From the NCBI GenBank assembly GCA_964385045.1, contig CAYLNM010000001.1, forward strand, positions 1-64,000: a stretch of 64,000 nt of DNA, given 5' to 3'. The notes under the pieces were generated by a model, which worked only from the letters and a program-made list of their open reading frames with translations, had not been told where the DNA came from and searched no databases. Positions 27,201-34,304 of the stretch are shown here, in pieces. Position numbers and translations under genes: made by a program. The first letter of the stretch is position 1. Each line of letters opens with the position of its first letter. This stretch comes from CAYLNM01 sp964385045. GTDB taxonomy: Bacteria > Planctomycetota > Phycisphaerae > Phycisphaerales > SM1A02.

Positions 27201-28616
27201 GCTGCCCGGGGCGATCACGCCCTCGAGGAACGTCACCTGGTCGTCCGCGAGCAGCCCGTCCCCGGTGCCGACGGCCACGATCTCGATGTCCCACGGATCG
27301 AGCATGAAGAGACCGGGCGCCCAGCCCGGGGCCGCGCCGACGTCGATCGCCCCGTGCAGCTGCACCTCGGCTCCCGAGACCTCCGCGAAGCCACCGGCGC
27401 CACCGATCGCCCCGCCCGAGACGTCGATGAGCGACGTGGAGCTCGTGAAGGCGAGCCCGTCGAAGGCGAGCATCAGGACGGTGCCGCCCCCCGCCTCGCC
27501 CGCGCCGCCCGCGGCCGAGAGCACGCCCCCGTCGAGCAGGTACGCGTCGAGTCCCGCCCGCAGCTCCACGTGCCCCGCCTCCCCGTGCTCGGCGTCGGCC
27601 CGGATCGTGCCCGAGCTCGCGATGCTGGGCCCGCGGACGACGACCCGCCCGCCGTCCTCGCCCGATCCGGTGCCGCTGACGTCGATCGTCCCGGTGTGAT
27701 GGATCGCGCCGTCGGCGGCCCCGAGGGTGACGCGCCCGCCCGCGGCTTCGACCACGCCGTCGTTGCGGATCGCGAGGGCGAAGTGATCGCCCGCGGCGAG
27801 GAAGGCGTGACCGTCGCCGACGCTCACCGACCCGTCCTGGAGGACGCCAGGGGTCGCGTCGAGGTCGGCGGCGGTGGTGCCCGGACCCGGCAGCCCCGCC
27901 ACGTCGGTGCCGTCCACGATCACCATGAGGTCGCCGCCGACCTCGGCGAGCACCATGCTCGTGCCCGCGACCATGCTCACGAGGCCACCCGGGGCGACCA
28001 CGTCGCCGTGCTGCCGCACGTGGCGGCCGAGCAGGTGCACCTGCCGGGCCTCGATCAGGCCGTGGCTCACGACGTCGCCCGCCGCGCCGGTGAACTCGTC
28101 GCGTCCCTCGAGGAAGTGGGCGTCGGTGATGGACGCCGCGGCGGCGAAGATGCCGCCCACGTCGACCACGCTGTCCGGGCCGAAGATCACGCCCGCGGGA
28201 TTCACGATGTAGACGATCCCGTCGGCGAGCAGCTGCCCGTCGATCGACGAGGGGCCGACGCCGGTGATGCGGTTGAGGATGCGGGCCGTCTCGGAGCCGA
28301 GGACGAACTGGACCGTCTCGCCGGCCTCGACGTCGAACTGGTGGTAGTCGACGATCGAGCCGTCGGAGGCGGTGATTGTGAGGGTGTCGCCGGCGAGGGT
28401 GAACGCCACGTCGCCGATCACGACCGTCTGCGGGTCCACGCCGGGGACGTCGGCGCGGGCGGCGGGGGCGGCGGCGAGGGCGGCGGCGAGGGCGGCGGCG
28501 AGCGTCACGCCGGCGACGAGCGCGGAGCGGTGGCCGCGGCGATGGGACGCGCGGCGGCGGCGAGCGGCCGCCGCAACGGCGGGGAGCGTGGACGACGGAC
28601 GTGGGGTGGAGCGCAT
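21207..28616 (-). CDS. two-partner secretion adhesin (TpsA, filamentous haemagglutinin-like)
   Basis: The product has 2469 residues. A long basic leader and Ala-rich signal peptide precede the TPS domain (about 55-290), marked by NRITG, then NPAGVIFGPDSVVDVGG, the counterpart of the NPNGI-type motif recognised by TpsB. The rest is a beta-helix of Gly/Asp/Thr/Leu-rich turns such as AGDLTAGGxLRxDDALTL, including 73-residue tandem repeats. The last 120 residues are helical and charged. It should be exported as a long fibre by the TpsB encoded just upstream. The frame is open to 28868; ATG 28616 begins the signal peptide. Both opposite frames are also open over kilobases, an effect of GC-rich repeats. 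Confidence 0.9.
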   Translation of the reverse strand: MRSTPRPSSTLPAVAAAARRRRASHRRGHRSALVAGVTLAAALAAALAAAPAARADVPGVDPQTVVIGDVAFTLAGDTLTITASDGSIVDYHQFDVEAGETVQFVLGSETARILNRITGVGPSSIDGQLLADGIVYIVNPAGVIFGPDSVVDVGGIFAAAASITDAHFLEGRDEFTGAAGDVVSHGLIEARQVHLLGRHVRQHGDVVAPGGLVSMVAGTSMVLAEVGGDLMVIVDGTDVAGLPGPGTTAADLDATPGVLQDGSVSVGDGHAFLAAGDHFALAIRNDGVVEAAGGRVTLGAADGAIHHTGTIDVSGTGSGEDGGRVVVRGPSIASSGTIRADAEHGEAGHVELRAGLDAYLLDGGVLSAAGGAGEAGGGTVLMLAFDGLAFTSSTSLIDVSGGAIGGAGGFAEVSGAEVQLHGAIDVGAAPGWAPGLFMLDPWDIEIVAVGTGDGLLADDQVTFLEGVIAPGSTTTLSASVLAAINGPILLQALDDIIVSETLDLSTFGNALTLEAGDDVIVDAGIVGASALTIDAGDLIDVNLVGGLVVLGTMELTGDVETAGDLVAVGIDVDGSLTIDGGGAVTIDAGTGALAVTGEVRKTTAGTLELAGDAGIDLGADLVATSGPLTVNDAITLAGDATISGAATFLDDLTLDGGGAQLVDAGGALAIAGDVLKATGDLRLEAASLDLDGDVTAIAGGLRLVGGADAAGDLIAGGLLRLDDALTLDGAGPQTLTAGGTLDVNGTIIKATGDLVLEGTALDLEGDVEATAGGLRLVGGADAAGDLTAGGRLRIDDALTLSGAGPQTLTAGGTLDANATMTKAAGDLVLDGAALDLEDDVEATLGALRLAGAAAVAGDLTAGGGLRVEDALVLDAGGRQTLTAGGLLELDGTLTKAAGDLDLGGATLDLAGAVEATAGSIDVTGVATVRDDVTAGTDLRFRDGLVIAGGGLRTLSAGGELRLDDTLDKAAGDLALVGTGGITVAGDVDVAGALDADGGSWTQTATVASGAIDLVLTGDASVGGDLASGGALSVRAGSDGTGDLSVGAVALEGSSITLRAGDGGGGPAGASISVAGGASFAGAGGAGAPGALVLRQDADLAASLIDAGQVTGGTAGLDLTLRSDDGDVTVDDAAVLAGTEATLRADGAVTATVGLSVRSLDVVSGSGTTFQQDLAVTAGATDVTGDLALLGDLAAGGVSVSGDLTLGGSGAGAYATDDLDVTGALRTTGSGTRTLDVGGDLSAGSMVLGGDAAVIADATGALDVTGGVTATGAGGRTLEAGGTLSIGAAVDVDSGDLVLRGTTIDLAAGANATGDLTLEGDAAVAGDLGSGGTLRATGALALDGAGLQTVSATTLVRVHGDLSTTGGDVAIVAPSVDLDGDVTLTDGLSVTGDADVAGAVDVTGDVAVSGSLAAGLAVSTGGDLDVGTTFTGGGAVDVGGDLDAGGDVDLASTLDVTGDATIGGGLAVEDAATLGGVLDVTGDLTAGDALGVTADLVVGGALDATGAVSVGGAAAVTGDLTAGDALGVGTTLTVGGTVDATGVLTTGLDLLVDGDLIAGAAVTAGRDLDVRGGVTAAAGVTATRDLRLGGDAAVTGDLDAGRDLVLDGGTQAVTAASISVAGDLRDTVAGDASLTAAGGIDVDGDVIAPGGGLLLDGQAVIDGDMAVGGDLTFAGTAIVGGQIVGGGHVLLQSSADLDGATIAAAGDLDVAGPLTLGHAGEQALRAGGTLRLGGAVTRTGGGLELDGTTLTRLEADLAVAGGDLVVTGPLLVTGMADAIDVTGGASVGGTATIETHLVLTSSGDAAVLFAGAAGGSGSLRVTTAGDTTFAAGSALASIVTDGGGLTRLAGTFATGGAQDWQDDVRLIGDTTLRSTGGDLVHLHGTADGGFALTIETTGLTRLDGNVDVGALATNAAGGVLLGGTLVRTAGDLVLADAATFTAAGPVTLASTGGGLVHLAGGASGPATRLAIETAGATRLEGTFALARLETDAAGTLRIAADVATTDGLRLRDGAMLLLGDTTLDDGSGEELLLAGTVDGPHALSVTSAGDLRLGGDLGAGQALAAVDLSAPGVIRLDLGRIRATGNVALNAAGRETIPGAATIAGIGGDLAIEAGGSFTMGRHEKLTVLGRLDLVAGSTATLSDVTAAGDMNVTAPVIELRLRAPGQVLDGLGLPAGLDDGLDFVTGGVFRFSTAPITVGSGPTPSFTSPGGGGDVQQTLVAFVTQAYGRPIAAGDLVALDGTTILDLAATGPAATNVSDVLAAAIPRSDLVVTGVADRDPAATEAGDDGDAGGRGAAGEIPGSDGTRPAADGRPVPIALVAADPARERLAMARRAAVRERIERIERLAAALEPGLELDGDGGVREQLRRAVAAARGEAAEDEPQRLAAALRRAAGGGDADAAAAVAWLAEVGELATAGPDVAAVVRRRLVVPVADGLLAAEVLEATARRLAGLAATAGAGAAADGGPGD
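25759..26634 (-). repeat. 219-bp tandem repeats inside the adhesin gene
   Basis: Units begin near 25759, 25978, 26197 and 26416, exactly 219 bases (73 codons) apart; the last three are closely similar, the first is diverged, and traces continue on both sides. Each encodes a GTLxxxATKAAGDLVLxG, then LDLEDDVEAT, then LTAGGxLR module. A separate direct repeat with 108-bp spacing lies at 24036 and 24144. Confidence 0.9.
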
Positions 28617-28877
28617 CGGGGGTCTCGCGGGCGGCGGGCGGCGGAGCGGGCGCGGCGGGCCGGGAGAGGCGGCGGGGAGGGGTCGGTCGGCGGCGACGAG
28701 GCGGACGTCACGGCGGGCCGAGAGGCATCGGCTCGCGACCCGCCATCGCTCCCGTCGCGCGGGGAGCGGCCGGCGCAATATCCGGCGCGGACCTGCGAGA
28801 ATCCGCGGCGTCGGCTCGCACCGGGACCGCTCCGGCGGGCGAGCGAGCCGGCCGGCGGGCGGGCGCACGGCGGCGCC

Positions 28878-31199
28878 TCAGAACGCGATCGTGACGACCG
28901 CGTGCAGGCGGTCGTCGCCCGCCTCGACACCTCGCCCGGGGACGCCCTCCATCGCCCGTGCCCAGTCGAGGCGCAGTCGGAGGTTCCGTCGCCAGCCCAG
29001 CTCGATCCCCACGCCCGCCCCCACGAGCGTCGCCCCGCGCTCGAAGAACAGCGGGTCGTTGACCGAGGCGCGAGCCACGTCGACGAACGCCTTGAGGACG
29101 AGGTCCCAGTCCGCCCCGCCGTACGGGCCGGCGGGCGCGAACCGGAATGGTCGCCCGAAGAGCGTGTCCGGCTGCGGACGAGCCGGCAGGGCTCGCGGAA
29201 GGTGGAAGCGGTACTCGGCGGTGGCCACCACGAGATCGTCCCCGGCGACGAGTGCCTCCGGGTACCCGCGCACCGAGAACAGCCCGCCGGCGACCTGCTG
29301 GACCTGGGGGATCAGCCGGCGGCCGAAGGCGAGCTGCCCGCGGACCCCGAGCCGCAGCTCGTGGGCGAGGGTCGAGGAGCCGGGGGTCGAGAGATCCTCC
29401 CACGCCGCGCGGTCGAAGAGCGGCTCGAGCCAGCCCGAGTGCGACAGGCCGAAGCGGAGCACGGTGAACTCCTCGTCGGTGAAGAGCCGGCCCACGCGGT
29501 TCAGATCGTCGTCGTCCGTGCCCGCGAGCTCGGCGAGGTTGGTCTCGAGGAGCACGAATCCGTCGGTCCGGGCGGTCAGCGTGTCGCGCTCGAGCCGCAG
29601 GCCGATCCGCGGGCGCAGCAGGGACGTCGAACCGTCGATCCCCGCCACGCGGTTGTCGACCGAGATCGAGTCCCACCGCGCGCCGGCCACGACGTCGACG
29701 AACGTCTCGCCCGCCTGCACGAGGTTCCAGGACAGCTCGGCGTCGACGTTCCACGACTCGCCGACGAATCCGGCGCCGGGCAGGCCGACGTCGGAAGCGG
29801 TGTAGCGGCTCGCGGTGGCCCCGAGCCGCAGGCGCGGCCCCAGCGGATCCGTGCGCGGGAACAGCGGCGTGTCGTAGGCCGCGGTGACCAGATGCGTGGC
29901 GTCGAAGCCCGCGGTCGCGTACTCGATCGCGAAGAGATCCTCGCGGCCGGTCGGCCGGTAGGCGTCGAGCCGGATCCGCGTACGCCAGTCGTCGGTCTGC
30001 TCGGTGCCGGTGTTCGACGTCTCGGCGAGCAGCAGCAGCGGCTCGCGCTCGCGAACGAGGTACTCGATGGCCGCTCCGCCGGCGTCTCCGGCGGCACCCT
30101 CCGCGGCGGCGATCGCGGCGTCCACCCGGCGACCGGCCAGCCGTTCGAGCCGCGCGAGATGGTCGCGGAGCGGGGGGCGACGCAGCAGGTCGCGGCGCGG
30201 CTCCTCCGGGTTGCCGGACCACGGCTGGATCGGGGAGGCCTCCCGAACTGCACGATCACGCGGCCGATCCAGGCCGTCCGCTCGCTCGCCCGCCGTGGTG
30301 TCGAGGCTGCGGACTTCGGTCACCACGCCGCTGGTATACCGGAGGCGGAGCGAGCGATCGGTCAGCGGCCGACGGTCGCGCAGACCAGCGGTGGTGATCT
30401 GTGCCGGATCGACCGCGACCGAGACCGCCAGCAGGTCGCGGGCGAGCAGAGCGTCGCGCACGGCGAGGACGACCTGCCGCAGGGCACCGCCGAACAGTGG
30501 GTCGCCCGGCAGCGCGTCCGCGGCGGGCGGCCGCAGCCCGCCGATCGCCCCGACGGGCACGGTCACCGTCGGGCGGCCGGGGGCGGGGGCAACGTAGCCG
30601 GACTCCGTCACCCCGAGCGTCACCGGCACCTCGAGGAGCTCCGCCGGCGCCGGACGACCCGGGTGGGGGCGCACCTCGACGAGCTCCACCGCGGACACGA
30701 GGAACGGCCCGAGCTCGACCGTGACCGCCAGCTCGAGCCCGCCGGTGCGGCCCCGGACCTCGGTGACGGCGATGCGCCCGCCGGCCTCGAGTGCCGCCGT
30801 GACCGCGTCGGCGGCGGCGCGGGCGGCCGCGCGGGACCAGTCCCTCGGCAGGTCGGGCGGCGGGTCGGCCAGCGGGACGGTGACGCGGGCCGCGCCGACG
30901 GGCGCCTCGCGCGGCGCAACCACCCGACCGTCGTCGATCGCGACGACGACAGTGGCCGCCTCGATCGGCGGCACCGCCGGCAGCCCGCGGCGGACCTGTC
31001 GCGGGTCCCACGCGACGGTGACGGCGGGCGCCGGCGCGTCGGGCGCCTCGAGCCCGCCGGAGTCGACGGGGCGGGCGGCGGGGGCGGTCGTCGGCGAGGC
31101 GGCCACCGGTCGGGGCGCGTCGCCGGTCGCCCGGTTCGGGAGGACGAGCCCGGCCACGAGCAGCGCGAGCACCGGGATGCCGGTCGGCCGAGTCGGCAT
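28878..31199 (-). CDS. two-partner secretion outer-membrane translocator (TpsB, ShlB/FhaC family)
   Basis: The product has 773 residues, longer than the usual 550-600. After a signal peptide comes a Pro/Ala-rich stretch with POTRA-like alpha/beta segments to about 380. From about 390 runs a 16-stranded barrel: TSNTGTEQTDDWR, a TASDVGLPGAGF loop, then GLFSVRGYPEALVAGDD, the conserved VRG(F/Y) motif of the TpsB L6 loop, and a terminal Phe (VVTIAF) typical of outer-membrane proteins. The gene is directly upstream of tpsA with a 261-base gap. A TATCAT box at 31256-31261 may be its promoter. A TpsB implies an outer membrane. Confidence 0.9.
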   Translation of the reverse strand: MPTRPTGIPVLALLVAGLVLPNRATGDAPRPVAASPTTAPAARPVDSGGLEAPDAPAPAVTVAWDPRQVRRGLPAVPPIEAATVVVAIDDGRVVAPREAPVGAARVTVPLADPPPDLPRDWSRAAARAAADAVTAALEAGGRIAVTEVRGRTGGLELAVTVELGPFLVSAVELVEVRPHPGRPAPAELLEVPVTLGVTESGYVAPAPGRPTVTVPVGAIGGLRPPAADALPGDPLFGGALRQVVLAVRDALLARDLLAVSVAVDPAQITTAGLRDRRPLTDRSLRLRYTSGVVTEVRSLDTTAGERADGLDRPRDRAVREASPIQPWSGNPEEPRRDLLRRPPLRDHLARLERLAGRRVDAAIAAAEGAAGDAGGAAIEYLVREREPLLLLAETSNTGTEQTDDWRTRIRLDAYRPTGREDLFAIEYATAGFDATHLVTAAYDTPLFPRTDPLGPRLRLGATASRYTASDVGLPGAGFVGESWNVDAELSWNLVQAGETFVDVVAGARWDSISVDNRVAGIDGSTSLLRPRIGLRLERDTLTARTDGFVLLETNLAELAGTDDDDLNRVGRLFTDEEFTVLRFGLSHSGWLEPLFDRAAWEDLSTPGSSTLAHELRLGVRGQLAFGRRLIPQVQQVAGGLFSVRGYPEALVAGDDLVVATAEYRFHLPRALPARPQPDTLFGRPFRFAPAGPYGGADWDLVLKAFVDVARASVNDPLFFERGATLVGAGVGIELGWRRNLRLRLDWARAMEGVPGRGVEAGDDRLHAVVTIAF

Positions 31200-31318
31200 G
31201 CGTCGCCGGGTCCATGGCGGAGGGTGCGATCCGACGTCCGTGTCGGCACGCCGGGATGATACGTCCGCCTCCTTCCGGTCACGCGCCGCCCGTGCCGCGG
31301 GAGTCCGGAGTCGACCCG

Positions 31319-32104
31319 ATGCCCGAGCCCGACCGCCCCCTGGCCCTCGTCACCGGCGCATCCGCCGGCATCGGTGATGCGCTCGTACGTCGCTTCGCGG
31401 ACCGCGGCCATGACGTCGTGCTCGTTGCCCGCCGAGCCGACCGACTCGAGGCGCTCGCGGACTCCGTGGCCCAGGAGCACGGCATCCGGGCGTTCCCCAT
31501 GCCGGCCGACCTCGCAGCGCCGGACGGCCCCGAGCGCCTGCTCGCGGCCCTCGCCGAGCGCGAGCTCCGTCCCGACGTCCTCGTCGCCAACGCCGGCTTC
31601 GGCGCCTGGGGCCGACTGCACGAGCTCGACGCCGACCGGCTTGCGTCGATGGTGCGGCTGAACGTCGGCGCCCTGGCCGACCTCGCGCGTCGCCTGCTGC
31701 CGGCGATGCTCGAGCGCCGCCGCGGCGGGGTCCTCACCGTGGCGTCCACCGCGGCCTTCCAGCCGGGGCCCTACATGACGCACTACTTCGCGACCAAGGC
31801 GTTCGTGCTGTCGTTCAGCGAGGGGCTGGCGGCCGAGCTCCGCGGCACCGGCGTGCGGTGCTGCTGCCTGTGCCCGGGGCCGACCGCGACCGAGTTCGGC
31901 AGGGCGGCGGCGATGGAGGAGGCGAGCATCTTCACCGGTCCGCTCATGTCGGCGGACCGGGTGGCCGACCTGGCGATGCGGGGCTGGGACCGCGGGCGAC
32001 CGGTCATCGTCACCGGCGCGGTCAACCGGCTGGGCGCGACGCTGGCGCCGCGGCTGCCGCGGCGGCTCGTGCGGGGGGTGGCCACCCGACTCCTTCGTCC
32101 GTAG
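31319..32104 (+). CDS. short-chain dehydrogenase/reductase
   Basis: The product has 261 residues of the classical SDR fold. TGASAGIG lies near residues 12-19, NAGFG near 97, the Ser of VASTAAF near 143, YFATK with Tyr 156 and Lys 160, and the CPGPTATEF segment near 188. It resembles the oxidoreductases around YqjQ/DltE in the C-terminal helices, but the substrate cannot be told. A longer start at 31214 would add a Pro-rich leader that is not conserved in SDRs. It is divergent from tpsB and apparently a single gene. Confidence 0.88.
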   Translation: MPEPDRPLALVTGASAGIGDALVRRFADRGHDVVLVARRADRLEALADSVAQEHGIRAFPMPADLAAPDGPERLLAALAERELRPDVLVANAGFGAWGRLHELDADRLASMVRLNVGALADLARRLLPAMLERRRGGVLTVASTAAFQPGPYMTHYFATKAFVLSFSEGLAAELRGTGVRCCCLCPGPTATEFGRAAAMEEASIFTGPLMSADRVADLAMRGWDRGRPVIVTGAVNRLGATLAPRLPRRLVRGVATRLLRP

Positions 32105-32140
32105 GGGACGCGGGGCCGCCCGGCGGGCACGGCGACGGCC

Positions 32141-32863
32141 TCACGGACACGGCCCGAAGCCCGACACCACCGTGAGCAGGTCGTCGGGGTCGACCACGCC
32201 GTCACCGTCGAGGTCCGCAGGCGGGCAGCCGGGCGGATCCGGGCAGGGACCGAAGGCCCCGAGCACCGCGAGCAGATCGTCGAAGTCGACGATGCCGTCC
32301 CCGTCCACGTCGCCCTGCGCGGGGCAGCCGACGGGCAGCACCGTGAAGGTGGCCACGTAGCGGGCGTCGGCCTCGCAGGGCACGCCGTCGAACCCGGTCG
32401 TGACGAGTACCCACCAGCCGACGTCCCCGGGCTGCAGCGGCTCGGGCGTCACCACCGAGGCGGTGCCGCACGGCGCCGAGACCTCCCATGCGGTGATGAT
32501 GAAGCTCTGGCAGTCGACGTTCGCCCCGATGTGGAGGACGTTCATCTCGGCGGTACCGGAGACCTCGAGCCGGACGCGGCCGGGCACGGTCGCGACGTGC
32601 TCGAAGTGGTCGTAGTCGGCGACGCCGCCGACCGCCCCGACGACGCCGCAGTAGACGGTGCCGTCCTCGACCGGCACGAACGCGGGCGGATCGGTGAAGC
32701 AGCCGCCATTGACGGTGTCCGGCTCGCCCGGATTGCACCCGTCCTCCTCGACGATCGCCCCGGGCGGACACGGCGGCACGCACGGGTCGCCGGCGGCGGC
32801 CAGCGTCGGCGGCGCGAGGATCACGAGAACGGCCGGGGCGAGGGCAAGACCGGGCGTGGACAT
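32141..32863 (-). CDS. secreted protein with C-terminal dockerin-like calcium repeats
   Basis: The product has 240 residues. The signal peptide ends near residue 24 (LAAAGDP). The body is Cys-rich with Trp and Asp and resembles a beta-sandwich (PVEDGTVYCGV, TAEMNVLHIGANVDCQ). The last 70 residues carry two EF-hand-like repeats, DVDGDGIVDFDDLLAVLGAF and DLDGDGVVDPDDLLTVVSGF, each followed by GPCP. This duplicated tail is common on secreted proteins of Phycisphaerae and other planctomycetes and may anchor proteins on the surface. A TATCCT box lies at 32962-32967 on the same strand. Function of the body is unknown. Confidence 0.82.
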   Translation of the reverse strand: MSTPGLALAPAVLVILAPPTLAAAGDPCVPPCPPGAIVEEDGCNPGEPDTVNGGCFTDPPAFVPVEDGTVYCGVVGAVGGVADYDHFEHVATVPGRVRLEVSGTAEMNVLHIGANVDCQSFIITAWEVSAPCGTASVVTPEPLQPGDVGWWVLVTTGFDGVPCEADARYVATFTVLPVGCPAQGDVDGDGIVDFDDLLAVLGAFGPCPDPPGCPPADLDGDGVVDPDDLLTVVSGFGPCP

Positions 32864-33079
32864 GACCGGGGTTCCCGGTAGCCGGGGCCGGACCCTTCAT
32901 CCGCCCGACAGGAGCCCCCGGAGCGTCCGGGGGAGCCGGGGTCGCATGCCGGCGCCGACCGAGGATACCGGACGCGGCCCGCGGCTCCCATCGCCGATCG
33001 GGCGGAATCCCGCCCCGGCGCGGGGACGTCGTGCGACCCGGCCACGTATCCCGGGAGGAGGCCGCCGGAGACCACGCCC

Positions 33080-34186
33080 ATGCCGCGCCCCCTGCTGCTC
33101 GGACCGCTCGCCGCCCTGCTCGCCGTCAGCCTCGTGGCGGTCGCCCTCGCCACCGCCCCACCCCCGTGGTTCGCCGAGCGCGACGCCGACGGCGACGGGC
33201 TCCTGTCGCGGCAGGAGCTTCCGCTGCGAATCTTCGATCGCCTGGACGCGGATGGGGACGGCTTCCTTTCCCTCGAGGAGGCGACGAGATCGTCGGCCGC
33301 GGCCGATCCGCGGGGCGACGACACCTCGGCGGGTGCCGGCCGGACGATCCGCGACGTGCCGTACCGCACGCTCCCCGGGGTCGATCCGCGGCGACTGTCC
33401 CTGGACGTGCACCTGCCGCCCGGCGTGGCGCCGGACGACCGCCGGCCGGTGCTGCTCATGGTCCACGGCGGCGGCTGGCGGGGCGGGGACAAGGCCAGTC
33501 GAGGCGTGGTGCGGCCCAAGACTCCGTGGCTCCACGAGCGTGGCTGGATCGTGGTGAGCGTGAACCATCGCCTGTCGCCGGCGGTCATGCACCCGGCCCA
33601 CGTCGAGGACGTCGCCCACGCCATCGCGTGGGTGCAGCGCGAGATCGCGGCCCACGGAGGCGATCCCGAGCGGCTCGTGCTCATGGGGCACTCGGCCGGG
33701 GCCCACCTCGCCGCCCTCGCCGCGGTCGATGCGGCGCGGCTGCGGGCCGCGGGGGGACGGCCGGAGGCGATCTCGGGCGTGGTGCTGCTCGACGGGGCGG
33801 CCTACGACGTGCCCGCCGCCATGGAGCGGGCCCGCGGCCGCGGTCGGGCCCTGTACGAGGGGGCGTTCGGCACCGACCCCGCCGGCTGGGCCGGCGCCTC
33901 ACCGGCCCTCGTCGCCGCCGCCCGGGCCGAGGCCGACGACGCGGCCTGCCCCCCGCCGCCGTTCCTCGTCCTCCACGTCGGCCGCGCCGCCGCCGCCGAC
34001 CAGGCCCGGCGGCTGGCCGCGGCGCTCGCCGCGGCCGGCGGCACGGCGACCGTCCGCGGGTTCCCCGAGGAGGACCACGCCTCGATCAACCGCCGCCTGG
34101 GCACCCGGGGACACGGCCCGACCGAGGCCACGGGACGCTTCCTCGAGGCGGTGCTCGCGGACGAGGAGCCCGGCGCGGGGGACTGA
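33080..34186 (+). CDS. EF-hand plus alpha/beta-hydrolase (BD-FAE/esterase-like) secreted protein
   Basis: The product has 368 residues. A signal peptide (residues 1-26) is followed by two EF-hands, DADGDGLLSRQE near 36 and DADGDGFLSLEE near 56. The hydrolase domain runs from 90: HGGGWRGGDKASR near 130 is the oxyanion-hole motif, GHSAGAHLAAL near 202 holds the nucleophile Ser, and PEEDHASIN near 335 gives the catalytic His. Such enzymes hydrolyse short esters, often on polysaccharides or carbamates. ATG 33080 has a GGAG ten bases upstream. It is divergent from the dockerin gene, 216 bases away. Confidence 0.88.
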   Translation: MPRPLLLGPLAALLAVSLVAVALATAPPPWFAERDADGDGLLSRQELPLRIFDRLDADGDGFLSLEEATRSSAAADPRGDDTSAGAGRTIRDVPYRTLPGVDPRRLSLDVHLPPGVAPDDRRPVLLMVHGGGWRGGDKASRGVVRPKTPWLHERGWIVVSVNHRLSPAVMHPAHVEDVAHAIAWVQREIAAHGGDPERLVLMGHSAGAHLAALAAVDAARLRAAGGRPEAISGVVLLDGAAYDVPAAMERARGRGRALYEGAFGTDPAGWAGASPALVAAARAEADDAACPPPPFLVLHVGRAAAADQARRLAAALAAAGGTATVRGFPEEDHASINRRLGTRGHGPTEATGRFLEAVLADEEPGAGD

Positions 34187-34304
34187 GGATCCGGGGGCCG
34201 ACCGCCGGATCGATGGGAATGGGATGGCGGCCCCCGCGATTCGCGGAGCACGCGGCCGGCCGCGCCACTCCCGGCGTCCGAGCCGCCCCGGATCCCGACC
34301 CGCG

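Noticed and set aside
21997..31259. Very long open frames opposite the tpsA/tpsB genes (up to about 2900 codons)
   Set aside because: They are by-products of GC-rich repetitive codons on the other strand. The peptides are Arg/Pro/Ser or Ala/Gly/Arg-rich, without domains, while the minus strand has clear TPS motifs.
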